DNA of 64,000 nucleotides from Methylotuvimicrobium alcaliphilum 20Z. GTDB lineage: Bacteria > Pseudomonadota > Gammaproteobacteria > Methylococcales > Methylomonadaceae. The translations under genes and the position numbers were made by a program. Numbering within the stretch: position 1 is the first letter of the stretch; each line of letters begins with the position of its first letter. The notes below the pieces were generated by a model. It saw nothing but the letters and a program-made list of their open reading frames with translations, was not told the origin of the DNA and searched no databases. Location: assembly GCF_000968535.2 (NCBI RefSeq), contig NC_016112.1, positions 310,001-374,000 on the forward strand. The letters run 5' to 3'. Shown piece after piece: positions 33,138-41,809 of the stretch.

Positions 33138-33791
33138 TTAACTCCAGCGATCAGGCTGTTTGTTGGTCACGCCGAATGCTGACGAAACAACATCGGTGCG
33201 TAGCCGTTTTTCCGGATCGAGTGTCGGTGCCCTTAAGCGTCGTGTTTCGACCTCCCAAATCCAGCCGCTTACGATGACATCTTTCGGAATTAGCGGATGG
33301 TTTCTAAATGCTTCGACGGTTTTCATGCAAGTGACATCGACATCGTCCATCATGCCAATCCATTTCGCAAAGGAACCATTATTCAGTTTCAATTCGGGTA
33401 AGGTTGGATCGAGGGCAATGTTATCAGTGTCGATACCTTTTTCTCTAAGAACCTTTTCCAGATCGTTAGCATTTGCTGAGAGCATGCCGCACTGGGTGTG
33501 TTGAACAATGACAATTTCCTTGGTACCAAAAAAGTTACAGGTTAACATCGCAGAACGGATTGCATCGTCCGTCACGATGCCGCCTGCATTGCGGAAGCAG
33601 TGTGCATCTCCTCCTCCGACAGGGGTGTCAACATGGATGCCAAGTGCTTCGTCCACCGGCAAACGCTCGTCCATACAGGCAAGTACCCATAAGTTGGCGT
33701 TGTTATGTCCTTCAGCGCCGTAACGTCGACGTGTCGCCCAGAAATCGTAATCACTGATCCGCTGTTCAAGCTTGTTTTTCAATGTAGTCAT
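33138..33791 (-). CDS. Beta-carbonic-anhydrase-like zinc enzyme (possible COS/CS2 hydrolase)
   Basis: The 217-residue product has the beta-carbonic-anhydrase zinc site: CMDER (Cys39, Asp41, Arg43) and HTQCGM (His98, Cys101). The start at 33791 (ATG after GGAGAAAAA) is preferred over upstream in-frame codons. The sequence VDEALGIHVDTPVGGGDAHC is closer to the divergent branch containing carbonyl sulfide and carbon disulfide hydrolases than to housekeeping carbonic anhydrases, but the substrate is not certain. Regulation by the adjacent sigma-54 activator is possible. Confidence 0.75.
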   Translation of the reverse strand: MTTLKNKLEQRISDYDFWATRRRYGAEGHNNANLWVLACMDERLPVDEALGIHVDTPVGGGDAHCFRNAGGIVTDDAIRSAMLTCNFFGTKEIVIVQHTQCGMLSANANDLEKVLREKGIDTDNIALDPTLPELKLNNGSFAKWIGMMDDVDVTCMKTVEAFRNHPLIPKDVIVSGWIWEVETRRLRAPTLDPEKRLRTDVVSSAFGVTNKQPDRWS

Positions 33792-34042
33792 GTTTTTCTC
33801 CATCATAAAATGAATGTTTAGGTAAAACCTAATGTGATTGAGTGGCGCCACTGCATTTGAATATTAAGCTAAATACATGCCAAATAAATAATCACTATAA
33901 TTCAATGTCTTATGGTTTGTTTCAGTGATAACGTTAGTATTGCTATTTGTCAAATAACATCAAAATGAGAAAGTTTTATTATAATATCAATAATTTATAG
34001 CTATTGATATAAAATATTCGCACTGCGAAGTTTTTGTTCGTA
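33792..34042. other. Leader of the carbonic-anhydrase-like gene
   Basis: AT-rich leader without a gene. A sigma-54 -24/-12 element in the right orientation was not found with confidence. Confidence 0.4.
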
Positions 34043-34272
34043 GTGTGCCCGTCGTAGATCAAAATCCAGCACCTGGGGGGGCGGTCAAAGGGCGCCGTGA
34101 ACCCAGCACCTAAATTATCCATGATAGTTAACTTAGCCAACAGGCTATGGAATTTAGGTTCTGGGTGAATCCGTTCATGTAGGCTCTATGTCAGCATCCA
34201 TGCTGGAAAAGCCTTTGCCGAAAACTCCGGCACCACTTAAGCAATGCCGAAATTTGAAGTGCGAAAGGTATA
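34043..34272. mobile_element. Miniature element type 1 with nested 64-bp type 2 element
   Basis: Right-type end GTCGTAGATCAAAATCC, left-type end GAAATTTGAAGTGCGAAAGG then TATA. Nested palindrome at 34102-34165 (CCCAGCACCTAAATTATCC to ATTTAGGTTCTGGG) with TGAA at 34098-34101 and 34166-34169. Confidence 0.75.
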
Positions 34273-34319
34273 AGAAAGGGTGGGTTAATTTTAGAATTAA
34301 ACTTGCCTCCCGTTTTTGT
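34273..34319. repeat. Hairpin repeat
   Basis: AAGAAAGGGTGGGTTAATTT, TAGAATTAAACTTGCCTCCC and GTTTTT; degenerate member of the hairpin family, directly abutting the type 1 element. Confidence 0.5.
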
Positions 34320-34322
34320 ATG

Positions 34323-34511
34323 CTAAGGAATACGCACAAAATAACTTATACAAGTAGTAGGCTTTGTGGCGGTTTGGTGACTCGCTTGACAGGACGCCGT
34401 GAATATATCCATGTAGGCTTGGCGGCGGCTATCCCTGCCGCCGACACCTGTCAATCGAGCCACCACCCCCCCTTCCAACAGTTGTCTAAGTTATTTCATG
34501 CTCGTTCCTAA
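34323..34511. mobile_element. Miniature element type 3 (about 188 bp)
   Basis: Ends TAAGGAATACGCACAAAATA and its imperfect inverse (TTATTTCATGCTCGTTCCTA). The middle GACGCCGTGAATATATCCA is the same core as in type 1, here without the TGAA-flanked insert. GGCGGCTATCCCTGCCGCC is a further palindrome inside. Confidence 0.65.
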
Positions 34512-34596
34512 GTGTGACCAAACCAATCAAGCCTTTCAAAAAAAACAATGCCGGGTGATAAATGCAGCGAGAGATGCAGCTTAAGCGGTCTTATCT

Positions 34597-35556
34597 TCAT
34601 ATTCCGAGCGCCCGAAATTCGGTGCAGGGGCGGCAGCGTTGCCAGATGCGGTCGAATTCTTCGTAGAGTTGTCTTTTTCGGGCGGGATGGTTGGGGCTCC
34701 ATTCGCCTTGGTAACGTTCTGCACTTAGTCGAAACAAGTAACCGTCTCGGTCGTTTAATAGAAATGTCGACGAGTATTGCAGGTCTTCCCGTTCGACCGG
34801 TGTTCGGAATTGAAACGTTGAAGGCAGTCTTTGTGCCAAGTCGATTAACGGATGGGGTTTGCCGCGCGCGGCAAAGGTATCTTGTACGATGATTTGCACG
34901 CAACTGTCTCGGCTGTTGATCGCGAATTGTCTAAACGCTTCGACGATGTCGTTGTGTCCGTATAAAGCATGTTCCAGATCGCGGGTATAAATGCAGATTT
35001 GGCGTCGCGCTTCGGCTATGAGTCGAATGGCCGACTCGAGGTGGGCTTCCAGGGTGTCGAGTTTTTCTGTCGGTACCGATGGCTCGCGCGGCTTGGCGGA
35101 CGGCCGCGTTTTCACGGCAAGCGGCGTAAGCGTTATGCTCATGCGTTGAAATTCGTTGCCGGCTACGGTAAATACTTTACCTTCGCCGACAAATCCGAAC
35201 TTTTGAAAGAATCCGCTAGCGCTTGTCGGCGTTTCTAGGGTTATTTGATCGAGTCCTTGTTTTTTCGCTCTTTCGATGAGAGCTCTCAATAGCGATTGTC
35301 CAACGCCTTGATTACGCCACTGATGTAACACGGCGATTCGGCCGATTTGCCCTTCCTGCGTCAGTCTACCTGTGCCGACCGGATCATGGCGATTGTCGCG
35401 GGCGATGACATGATGGCTATGCGGGTCTTTGTCGTCTTGTTCGAGGTCGGCGGGGATGTGTTGTTCGATGATAAAAACCGAGTCGCGCACGGCGCGAAGA
35501 TCCTTGAAATCGGCTTTATAGTCGGCGGGTTCGATGCGGTAGTCGGACAGTTTCAT
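34597..35556 (-). CDS. GNAT acetyltransferase fused to a DUF7931-like domain
   Basis: The 319-residue protein has an N-terminal GNAT fold of about 150 residues: GRIAVLHQWRNQGVGQSLLR (acetyl-CoA loop Q/RxxGxG) and GFFQKFGFVGEGKVF. The C-terminal 160 residues (LEAHLESAIRLIAEARRQIC, IYTRDLEHALYGHNDIVEAF) resemble the DUF7931 domain, whose role is unknown and which looks related to phospholipase-D/nuclease-like folds. Substrate not known. Intact, GC-normal. Confidence 0.75.
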   Translation of the reverse strand: MKLSDYRIEPADYKADFKDLRAVRDSVFIIEQHIPADLEQDDKDPHSHHVIARDNRHDPVGTGRLTQEGQIGRIAVLHQWRNQGVGQSLLRALIERAKKQGLDQITLETPTSASGFFQKFGFVGEGKVFTVAGNEFQRMSITLTPLAVKTRPSAKPREPSVPTEKLDTLEAHLESAIRLIAEARRQICIYTRDLEHALYGHNDIVEAFRQFAINSRDSCVQIIVQDTFAARGKPHPLIDLAQRLPSTFQFRTPVEREDLQYSSTFLLNDRDGYLFRLSAERYQGEWSPNHPARKRQLYEEFDRIWQRCRPCTEFRALGI

Positions 35557-35738
35557 AAATCACCGGAGCTTGTTGGGTCATTTAATTGTTGAGTCATTTA
35601 AACAGATGATCTGCTTGAATGGGCTATGCTGCCAAAATCGGTGGCTTTGGGCTATTGTTTTTTTCCAAACGGGCTAAATCGATTAAGCTGTTAAAGATAA
35701 GAACCCGATGAATCGCTTTTGTTTCAGGAGAGAACGGT

Positions 35739-36023
35739 ATGAGATATGTTTATATTGGCTTGATTGTGTTGGTGAGTTTGACTGTTTTGTTGTTCAAGAT
35801 ACAAAACCTGGAAGTCGTGACGGTTTCATTGTTGTCGGTAAGCGTTACGATGCCGGTGTCATTGATGGTTATCGTGATCTATTTTCTGGGCATGGTGACG
35901 GGTGGGTCTTTGTTATCGTTGTTGCGGGTATTGATTCAGGGAGCTAAATCGGAGAACGAAGAGGAGAATAGGAAGGGAGATAAAAAAGATGAAAAAGCTG
36001 CTCTGGAAGCCGGCGAAAACTAG
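35739..36023 (+). CDS. LapA domain membrane protein
   Basis: The 94-residue protein has two transmembrane helices (IGLIVLVSLTVLLFKIQNLE and VSLMVIVIYFLGMVTGGSLL) typical of LapA/DUF1049 proteins. A charged cytoplasmic tail (SENEEENRKGDKKDEKAALE) follows. In E. coli LapA pairs with LapB in LPS assembly control; no lapB is adjacent here. Start supported by AGGAGA. Confidence 0.75.
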   Translation: MRYVYIGLIVLVSLTVLLFKIQNLEVVTVSLLSVSVTMPVSLMVIVIYFLGMVTGGSLLSLLRVLIQGAKSENEEENRKGDKKDEKAALEAGEN

Positions 36024-36037
36024 AGGATTTCGTAATA

Positions 36038-36138
36038 TATACCTTTCGCACTTCAAATTTCGGCAGTGTCCGAGAAGGCACCCGGGTGTTCGCCCCCTCA
36101 CCTAACGCTAGGTGAGGGGGCTGCGGCTATTGCAGCCG
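36038..36138. mobile_element. Truncated type 1 miniature element
   Basis: TATACCTTTCGCACTTCAAA followed by CCCTCACCTAACG/CTAGGTGAGGG palindrome (36097-36119). The other end is missing. Confidence 0.6.
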
Positions 36139-36154
36139 GAATAACGAATTTACA

Positions 36155-36575
36155 TTAAGGAATATGCACAAAATAACTGCTACAAGTAGTAGACTTTGTG
36201 GCGATTCGGTAACTCGCTTGACAGGACGTCGTGAACCCAGCACCTAATTATCCAAGGCAATTAATCATGGCCATTGAGTTATGGAATTTAGGTGCTGGGT
36301 GAATACGTCCCTGTAGGCTTGACGGCGGCTATCAGATTGCCATGGATGGCATGAATGCAGATTTTGCATTACGCCATGGATGGCGTGTATTAGGGCACCA
36401 ACAGTAGGCGCTTTAGGCGATGCAGGGCAGAAAAATGCTCCTGCATTTTCTGCATTCGTTACATCCTTGTAACTTAGCAATTGCCGAGGAGCAAAAATCT
36501 GCCCTGCCGCCGACACCTGTCAATCGAGCCCCCCCTCCAGAAGTTGTCGAAGTTATTTCATGCTCGTTCCTAACT
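36155..36575. mobile_element. Type 3 miniature element with two nested inserts
   Basis: Left end TAAGGAATATGCACAAAATA, right end TTATTTCATGCTCGTTCCTA. A type 2 insert lies at 36236-36299 with TGAA at 36232-36235 and 36300-36303. From about 36332 to 36500 there is a second insert absent in the copy at 34323; it holds CATTACGCCATGGATGGCGT and AGCAAAAATCTGCCCTGCCG, the latter also present near 41752. No coding capacity. Confidence 0.65.
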
Positions 36576-36595
36576 TAATGGCAGGGGCTATACGA

Positions 36596-36979
36596 TCATT
36601 GTTTTTCTTCAAAGGCCTTGATGGCATCTTGCACTGAATCAAACTGAGGAATTTCGTCCTCTGGAGCAACCTGTTTTTTCGGCTTGGTTTTTTTGGGTTT
36701 GACTTCCGATGGGCTCGGCGTTTCGGGTTCTTGGCTCGTTCCTACCATCTTAAATCGTTCAAGCCTTTCTTGTTCCGCACGAATCTTGCGGTTGCCTTCT
36801 CCGTACATGGTCAGGACAACCATGATCATGACGGTGGTAATGGCAGCTACTAAAAACCGAGTCGGTTCGTTCATAAAAAACAGCGGCCATTTCGGTTTGA
36901 TCATACCGGCGATAAAAAAAACGAGCGTAAAAATTCCTAAATTAAAGGAATAAAATATCAACATGTCTAGCGTGTCCAT
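36596..36979 (-). CDS. Small membrane protein of unknown function
   Basis: The 127-residue protein has two hydrophobic segments (MLIFYSFNLGIFTLVFFIAG and FLVAAITTVMIMVVLTMYG) and then a charged, Pro- and Lys-rich tail (PSEVKPKKTKPKKQ). Topology suggests an inner-membrane protein with a cytoplasmic tail. No family was recognised. The frame and start codon are clear; no conserved neighbour. Confidence 0.55.
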   Translation of the reverse strand: MDTLDMLIFYSFNLGIFTLVFFIAGMIKPKWPLFFMNEPTRFLVAAITTVMIMVVLTMYGEGNRKIRAEQERLERFKMVGTSQEPETPSPSEVKPKKTKPKKQVAPEDEIPQFDSVQDAIKAFEEKQ

Positions 36980-37119
36980 CGTGTACTCTTCCCGCTTAAC
37001 TAACTATTTAATAAAAATGCATTAATATCATCTTCGTGACTTATTGCAATACTGGCGATGCATTTTAATCGTTTCAAAGCGTTATGGAAATTGTCATGTC
37101 GACAACGGAAAAAATTTTA
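36980..37119. other. Leader of the small membrane protein
   Basis: No gene; promoter region expected here. Confidence 0.3.
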
Positions 37120-37310
37120 TCTTCATCGTGAATCAAAATTCGGCACCGGGGTGCCCGTAAAAGGCCCAGCACCTAAATTCCATAGTGCATTGGCTATGGT
37201 TAACTATCTTGGATAATTTAGGTGCCGGGTGAATACATCCCTGTAGGCTCTATGCCAGCACCCCGATTCCTCCTTAGGCGCTGCCGAAATGTGAAGTACG
37301 AAAGGCATAT
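37120..37310. mobile_element. Miniature element type 1, degenerate, with type 2 insert
   Basis: Right-type end GTGAATCAAAATTCGGCACC, left-type end CCGAAATGTGAAGTACGAAA; nested CCCAGCACCTAAATTCC to ATTTAGGTGCCGGG at about 37164-37229, the left TGAA lost. It abuts the end of the transglutaminase gene. Confidence 0.6.
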
Positions 37311-37317
37311 TTTCCGG

Positions 37318-39276
37318 TTATCTTCGGCGAATCTTAAGTCGGTCGACTCGTTCGCTTAGCCGACTCAAGTCTTCTGGCGACGATTCTTTTTGATAGCGCA
37401 ATTTGATGAACAAGCCGGTGATGTCGTCTATCGCCTCGGCTTGATCCGGATACGCTTTCTTGCTCCGATTAGCGAAATCGATAGGTCCTTCGCCAGCGTT
37501 TCTTTTTAGGCCGGCCTTGCCTAGCCGGGCGCAGAACCGGCGATAGCAGCGCAATACTTTGTCGGCGGTTTTTTCCTTATGCGATAACAATAGCCAGCTG
37601 AGTATCGCGGTGAATACGGCGCCAAGTCCGACTAACCAATAGAGCATTTGTTTTAACGATTCGATGCCGAGCGAGGCTAAAAATTGGGTCTGATTGGCGG
37701 AATGATAATTAATGACCCAGCGTTGCCAGTTATAATCGACGCTGCTCCATAATTGCCGGGCTTGTTTAAGCCAGTCGAGCTGCCGAGCCAAATCGCTGTC
37801 GGCAAAAAAGCTGATGTTGCGGCTGGCAATTTGTTGTTCGATATCGACGTTTTGTTCGATTCTTTCCGGCGCTACTGCGGCCGTCGGGTCGATGCGCACC
37901 CAGCCTCGGTTTTCCAACCAGACTTCGGTCCAGGCATGAGCGTCGGCTTGTCTTATTTCCAAAAAATTGCCGACCGGATTCAAGACCCCTCCGTGATAGC
38001 CCGTGACGACGCGTGCAGGAATGTTCGCAACACGCATCAGGTAGGTGAAGGCGGCTGCATAATGGCTGCAAAACCCGCTTCGGGTTTCGAATAAAAACGT
38101 TTCGATCGGGTTGTCTTCCATTAGTGGCGGCGTCAGCGTGTAGCTGAAATTTTCTCGGTTGAAATGTTGTAGGACACGGTCGACGAATTGTTCGGGTCGT
38201 TTATCGAAACCGCCGAGTCGTTTGACTAGCGAGGTTATTTTTTGAGATGTCGGTCCCGGTAGTTGTGTATTGGTGCGTAACTTATGGGCTTCGAGCGTTC
38301 CGGTGCGGTAGCTGGGATAAGATGTGATGGGGTATTCGGCGCGCTTGTCGGGGTTGCCGCTTCGCGTCAGCAGATATTCCGAATTCATGCGCAGTTGCGG
38401 CGGGTAGTCTCCGGCCATTTCCAGCGCGAAGACCCAGTTGTTATTTTGAGGTTCGAGTAATAACGTATAGCGATAAGCCGGTTCGCTGAAATCCGGTTCG
38501 GCGACGGCCGTATAGGTATAGTGTTTCGCTGCGGTCCAGCGTTTGCCGTCGGTGACGGAAAACACCGGGCCGCGCCAATAGCGCAGTCTATTCGGCGGTA
38601 TCTGACCTTGAAAACGGACGCGGAACACCAGTTCGTCCGAAAAGCCGAGGTCGCTGATCGAGCCGGGTTCCATGCTGTCGCTAAGGCCTGTTTTGGCTCG
38701 GCTTTTGTCTTCGAACAGCATCCAGCGAGGCGCTTCGACTCTCGGAAAAAAAACGAACAGCACGATCGCCAAAGGCAGGGCTTGAGTCAGGATGACGGTC
38801 GCTGTTTTCAGTGCATTTAAGGTATTTTGCCGGCGGCTGTTGATTGCGACCAGCGTGCCCAGCAGCACGCAGCAAACGAACAGAATATAGCCTGCCATTG
38901 CAATGCTCTGTTCGTATAAAAATTGCGAAGCGGCGACGATGAAGGCCAGAAAAACAATCAAGTACAAGTCGCGTTCTTGTTTGATTTCGAGAAGCTTCAA
39001 TGCCAGTGCGGTCATGAACAGCCGGGTTCCGGCATCGCGGCCGAAGAGGCCTTGATGCTGTGAATAAAGCAGGACGAGGCCGCCTACGGTCAACAAAAAC
39101 AGCAAGAATTTGCCGGGCAAGCAGCTTGGCTTCCAAATGCCGATGAAGCGCCAGACCAACAATAATGCGAAGAATCCGAAAGTCGAAGCCGGAATGTGGT
39201 AGATATGCGGTAGCGCAATCAATCCGACTGAAATCAGTAGAAACAATAAGATATTTTTTTCGATATCGACGGGCAT
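37318..39276 (-). CDS. tgpA: TgpA-type transmembrane transglutaminase-like protein
   Basis: The 652-residue protein has about six membrane helices in its first 170 residues, a large periplasmic part with a transglutaminase-like core (RSGFCSHYAAAFTYLMRVAN with the catalytic Cys, then HAWTEVWLENRGWVRIDPTA with His and Asp) and a further helix near 545-565 (VGLGAVFTAILSWLL). TgpA of Pseudomonas aeruginosa is essential and belongs to the same moxR-DUF58-tgpA arrangement. Substrate unknown, probably periplasmic. Third gene of the operon, four bases after the DUF58 gene. Confidence 0.88.
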   Translation of the reverse strand: MPVDIEKNILLFLLISVGLIALPHIYHIPASTFGFFALLLVWRFIGIWKPSCLPGKFLLFLLTVGGLVLLYSQHQGLFGRDAGTRLFMTALALKLLEIKQERDLYLIVFLAFIVAASQFLYEQSIAMAGYILFVCCVLLGTLVAINSRRQNTLNALKTATVILTQALPLAIVLFVFFPRVEAPRWMLFEDKSRAKTGLSDSMEPGSISDLGFSDELVFRVRFQGQIPPNRLRYWRGPVFSVTDGKRWTAAKHYTYTAVAEPDFSEPAYRYTLLLEPQNNNWVFALEMAGDYPPQLRMNSEYLLTRSGNPDKRAEYPITSYPSYRTGTLEAHKLRTNTQLPGPTSQKITSLVKRLGGFDKRPEQFVDRVLQHFNRENFSYTLTPPLMEDNPIETFLFETRSGFCSHYAAAFTYLMRVANIPARVVTGYHGGVLNPVGNFLEIRQADAHAWTEVWLENRGWVRIDPTAAVAPERIEQNVDIEQQIASRNISFFADSDLARQLDWLKQARQLWSSVDYNWQRWVINYHSANQTQFLASLGIESLKQMLYWLVGLGAVFTAILSWLLLSHKEKTADKVLRCYRRFCARLGKAGLKRNAGEGPIDFANRSKKAYPDQAEAIDDITGLFIKLRYQKESSPEDLSRLSERVDRLKIRRR

Positions 39277-39279
39277 AAT

Positions 39280-40224
39280 CTAAAACAGCGCGAGAGCTTC
39301 CAGACATTGAGTCAGGTGAGCGGGACCGATGCCGATGTCGATTTTTTGGCCGGGTAGTTTAAGGCCGTAACGAAGCCCGGCTTTTTCCGCATCGAGAACC
39401 CAGCGGCACAGCCGGCTCAGGCGTTCCTCGTTGCCGTAACCTGCGCTGGCTTCGTAATGGAGCCACAGTTCATCGCCTTGCTCGCCGCTGTATTGCTTGC
39501 TGAAAAGCCCCTGGCCTTTGGCGTAAGCTTTCCAGTGGATGCGTTTGATCGAATCGCCGCGTTGATATTCTTGGAGGCCGTAAAAGTCGTCGGTTCCTTT
39601 TTCGGTTTTACCTTGATCCGATGAGTCGCCGCCGGTTTCGGGAAAGGGAATTTCTTGCGGCCAGGGTTTCGGGTAAACCAACACCGATAGATTAAAACGC
39701 AATGGCGACCAGGCGCGGAAGAGGCCGAGCGGATAACCGCTCGATAGGGTAATCGTTCCGCAGGTTTGATGGCCTCGATGTTCGGTCGGAGCATACAGTC
39801 TGGCGGTTTTTTTCTCGTAGGGCTCAAGGGTCGTTTGGGTTTTGTCATACAAATCGATTTCGAGGCTTGGCCGTGGAACAGGGGTCGGATTGTCGATATG
39901 AATTTCGAATACGGCGCGTTCGCCAGCGAATACCGGCTTGCATTGTCCTTTTCGAATGAGGAGGCCGGCTAAGGCTTTGTAACTATGTAGGATGCCGATA
40001 AAAAATACGCTGGCCAATAAGAAAGTCAGAAAATAGGCGAGGTTGTTGTTATAGACGAATGCGATCAGCAGCAACAGTAGGATCAATACGACAAAGCTTA
40101 GGCCGCGCTTGGACGGCAAAATAAAGATTCGGCGTTGGTTCAGTCGGATGGCTTCGTCGGACGGTTTTTCGCCGGCAAAAAAACGGCTTAACCGGAAGCG
40201 GTCCTTGATCGACAAGGTATTCAA
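39280..40224 (-). CDS. DUF58 domain protein
   Basis: From TTG at 40224, overlapping the moxR stop (TTTGA), the product is 314 residues. It has two membrane helices near 35-75 (GLSFVVLILLLLLIAFVYNN, LAYFLTFLLASVFFIGIL) and a DUF58 core (DDFYGLQEYQRGDSIKRIHW, KAYAKGQGLFSKQY). DUF58 proteins act with MoxR AAA+ ATPases, probably as von-Willebrand-like adaptors. A longer in-frame start at 40419 would overlap moxR for 200 bases and encode an unrelated Arg-rich segment, so it is rejected. Confidence 0.85.
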   Translation of the reverse strand: MNTLSIKDRFRLSRFFAGEKPSDEAIRLNQRRIFILPSKRGLSFVVLILLLLLIAFVYNNNLAYFLTFLLASVFFIGILHSYKALAGLLIRKGQCKPVFAGERAVFEIHIDNPTPVPRPSLEIDLYDKTQTTLEPYEKKTARLYAPTEHRGHQTCGTITLSSGYPLGLFRAWSPLRFNLSVLVYPKPWPQEIPFPETGGDSSDQGKTEKGTDDFYGLQEYQRGDSIKRIHWKAYAKGQGLFSKQYSGEQGDELWLHYEASAGYGNEERLSRLCRWVLDAEKAGLRYGLKLPGQKIDIGIGPAHLTQCLEALALF

Positions 40225-41126
40225 AGCACGTTCACTCGTTCGAGTATCGGTGCGACGACCGCGCCGGAATCTTGGCTGGCGGAACGCAGACGGTGGCCTG
40301 CGACAGCGGGGAGCACCGCTTGTACATCCTCGGGCAACACTGCATCGCGACTGTCCATGAACGCCCATGCCTTGGCCGCGTTGAGCAGGGATAAGCCCGC
40401 GCGCGGCGACAGACCGCAAGGGTAGTCGGGGAATTCGCGGGTAAATGTGATGATATTCTGCATATAATCCAGTAATGCACTTGAAACATGAACAGTGTTG
40501 ACGAGTTTTTGGATGTTTTTGAGCTGTTCGGGCGGTAATTCGGTTTGAAGATTTTCAATCAAATGAAAACGCGACTGTCCGCTCAATAATTCCCGCTCCG
40601 CGTTGCGGTCCGGATAACCCAGTTCGATGCGCATCAAAAAGCGGTCCAGTTGCGACTCGGGTAGCGGAAACGTCCCGATTTGGTGCGCCGGGTTTTGCGT
40701 CGCGATCACGAAAAATGGCGAGGGTAGGCGGTAGGTTTTACCTTCGACCGTGACTTGTTGCTCCTCCATAGCTTCCAGTAAGGCGCTTTGCGCTTTGGGT
40801 GTCGAGCGGTTGATTTCATCGGCCAGGATCATTTGATTGAAAATCGGTCCCGGATGAAACTTGAAGCTGCGATCTTCAGGGTCGAATATCGAGGCGCCGA
40901 TAATATCGGCCGGCAGGATATCGCTGGTAAATTGAATGCGTTGATAGTTCAATCCCAGCAATTTAGCCAGCGTATGCGCCAGTGTGGTTTTCCCGACGCC
41001 GGGTATGTCTTCGATCAATAGATGGCCTCGAGCCAAAACGCAGCATAAGGCTAGACGGATTTGATGTTGTTTTCCGAGAATGATTCGATTGGCGGAGTCC
41101 AGTAGAGGAGTGATTGGGTTTTGCAT
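40221..41126 (-). CDS. moxR: MoxR family AAA+ ATPase
   Basis: The 301-residue protein has GVGKTTLAHTLAKLL (Walker A), LADEINRSTPKAQSALLEAM (Walker B and sensor region) and FVIATQNPAHQIGTFPLPES. MoxR ATPases are chaperone-like factors; the name comes from methanol oxidation in Paracoccus. It is the first gene of the moxR-DUF58-tgpA operon, a widespread three-gene unit. ATG start. Confidence 0.92.
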   Translation of the reverse strand: MQNPITPLLDSANRIILGKQHQIRLALCCVLARGHLLIEDIPGVGKTTLAHTLAKLLGLNYQRIQFTSDILPADIIGASIFDPEDRSFKFHPGPIFNQMILADEINRSTPKAQSALLEAMEEQQVTVEGKTYRLPSPFFVIATQNPAHQIGTFPLPESQLDRFLMRIELGYPDRNAERELLSGQSRFHLIENLQTELPPEQLKNIQKLVNTVHVSSALLDYMQNIITFTREFPDYPCGLSPRAGLSLLNAAKAWAFMDSRDAVLPEDVQAVLPAVAGHRLRSASQDSGAVVAPILERVNVL

Positions 41127-41323
41127 TAGGGGATGATTATTGTGCGAAATGGATTATTAATTTTTTCGGCGTTCCTCAACAGGTATACCCCGCACCCTAA
41201 GATCGGTGAAACTGCTCAAACGGGGAATTGTTGATAAGATAAAGTCTCATGAGAATGAATGCCGAAGTTAATGGTACTATGCTATCTATAACTATAGTTT
41301 AAAATTAATGTCAGGGTAGAACT

Positions 41324-41665
41324 GTGAGTGAATACGAGGAAGTCCGCGAAAATTTGATCGAAATGCTTGAGGAGCTTGACGAGCGGCTGAGTAAAATTAC
41401 CGAGGACGTCAAGCATACCGATGAACCGTTATCGCAAGATTTCGGCGAACAGGCCGTGCAAACCGAGAATGATGAAGTATTGGATTATATAGGCAATACG
41501 ACCCGGGCGGAGATGATTAAAGTCAGGCACGCTATTGACCGGATAGACGATGGCGGATACGGTTTTTGCGAAAATTGCGGCGCGAACATTAACAAGGAGC
41601 GGCTTAAGGTTTTACCTTTTGCCAATTTGTGCATTCAATGCGCGGAAAAAGCGGAAAAACGATAG
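41324..41665 (+). CDS. DksA/TraR family C4 zinc-finger protein
   Basis: The 113-residue protein has an N-terminal coiled coil and a C-terminal four-cysteine zinc finger (GFCENCGANINKERLKVL, ANLCIQCAEKA) as in DksA/TraR proteins. These bind the RNA polymerase secondary channel and help ppGpp-dependent control; this one is shorter than DksA (about 150) and may be a YbiI- or TraR-like paralogue. GTG start at 41324. Confidence 0.85.
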   Translation: MSEYEEVRENLIEMLEELDERLSKITEDVKHTDEPLSQDFGEQAVQTENDEVLDYIGNTTRAEMIKVRHAIDRIDDGGYGFCENCGANINKERLKVLPFANLCIQCAEKAEKR

Positions 41666-41809
41666 CTAAATCCTTTTGATTGAAAAAACCGTCTACGGAT
41701 TTGGTCGTAAATAACTTCTCTACATCCATGTAACTCAGTAATTACCGAGGAGCAAAAATCTGCCTTGCTGCCGACATCCTCGCTAGCCACACCCCATACC
41801 TTCATAAAT
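41666..41809. other. Intergenic, fragment of a type 3-related repeat
   Basis: CAGTAATTACCGAGGAGCAA then AAATCTGCCTTGCTGCCGAC (about 41730-41770) is shared with 36469-36509. No gene. Confidence 0.4.

Noticed and set aside
40225-40419. N-terminal extension of the DUF58 gene
   Set aside because: It would overlap moxR for about 200 bases and encode an unrelated Arg-rich stretch; the TTG at 40224 couples to the moxR stop.
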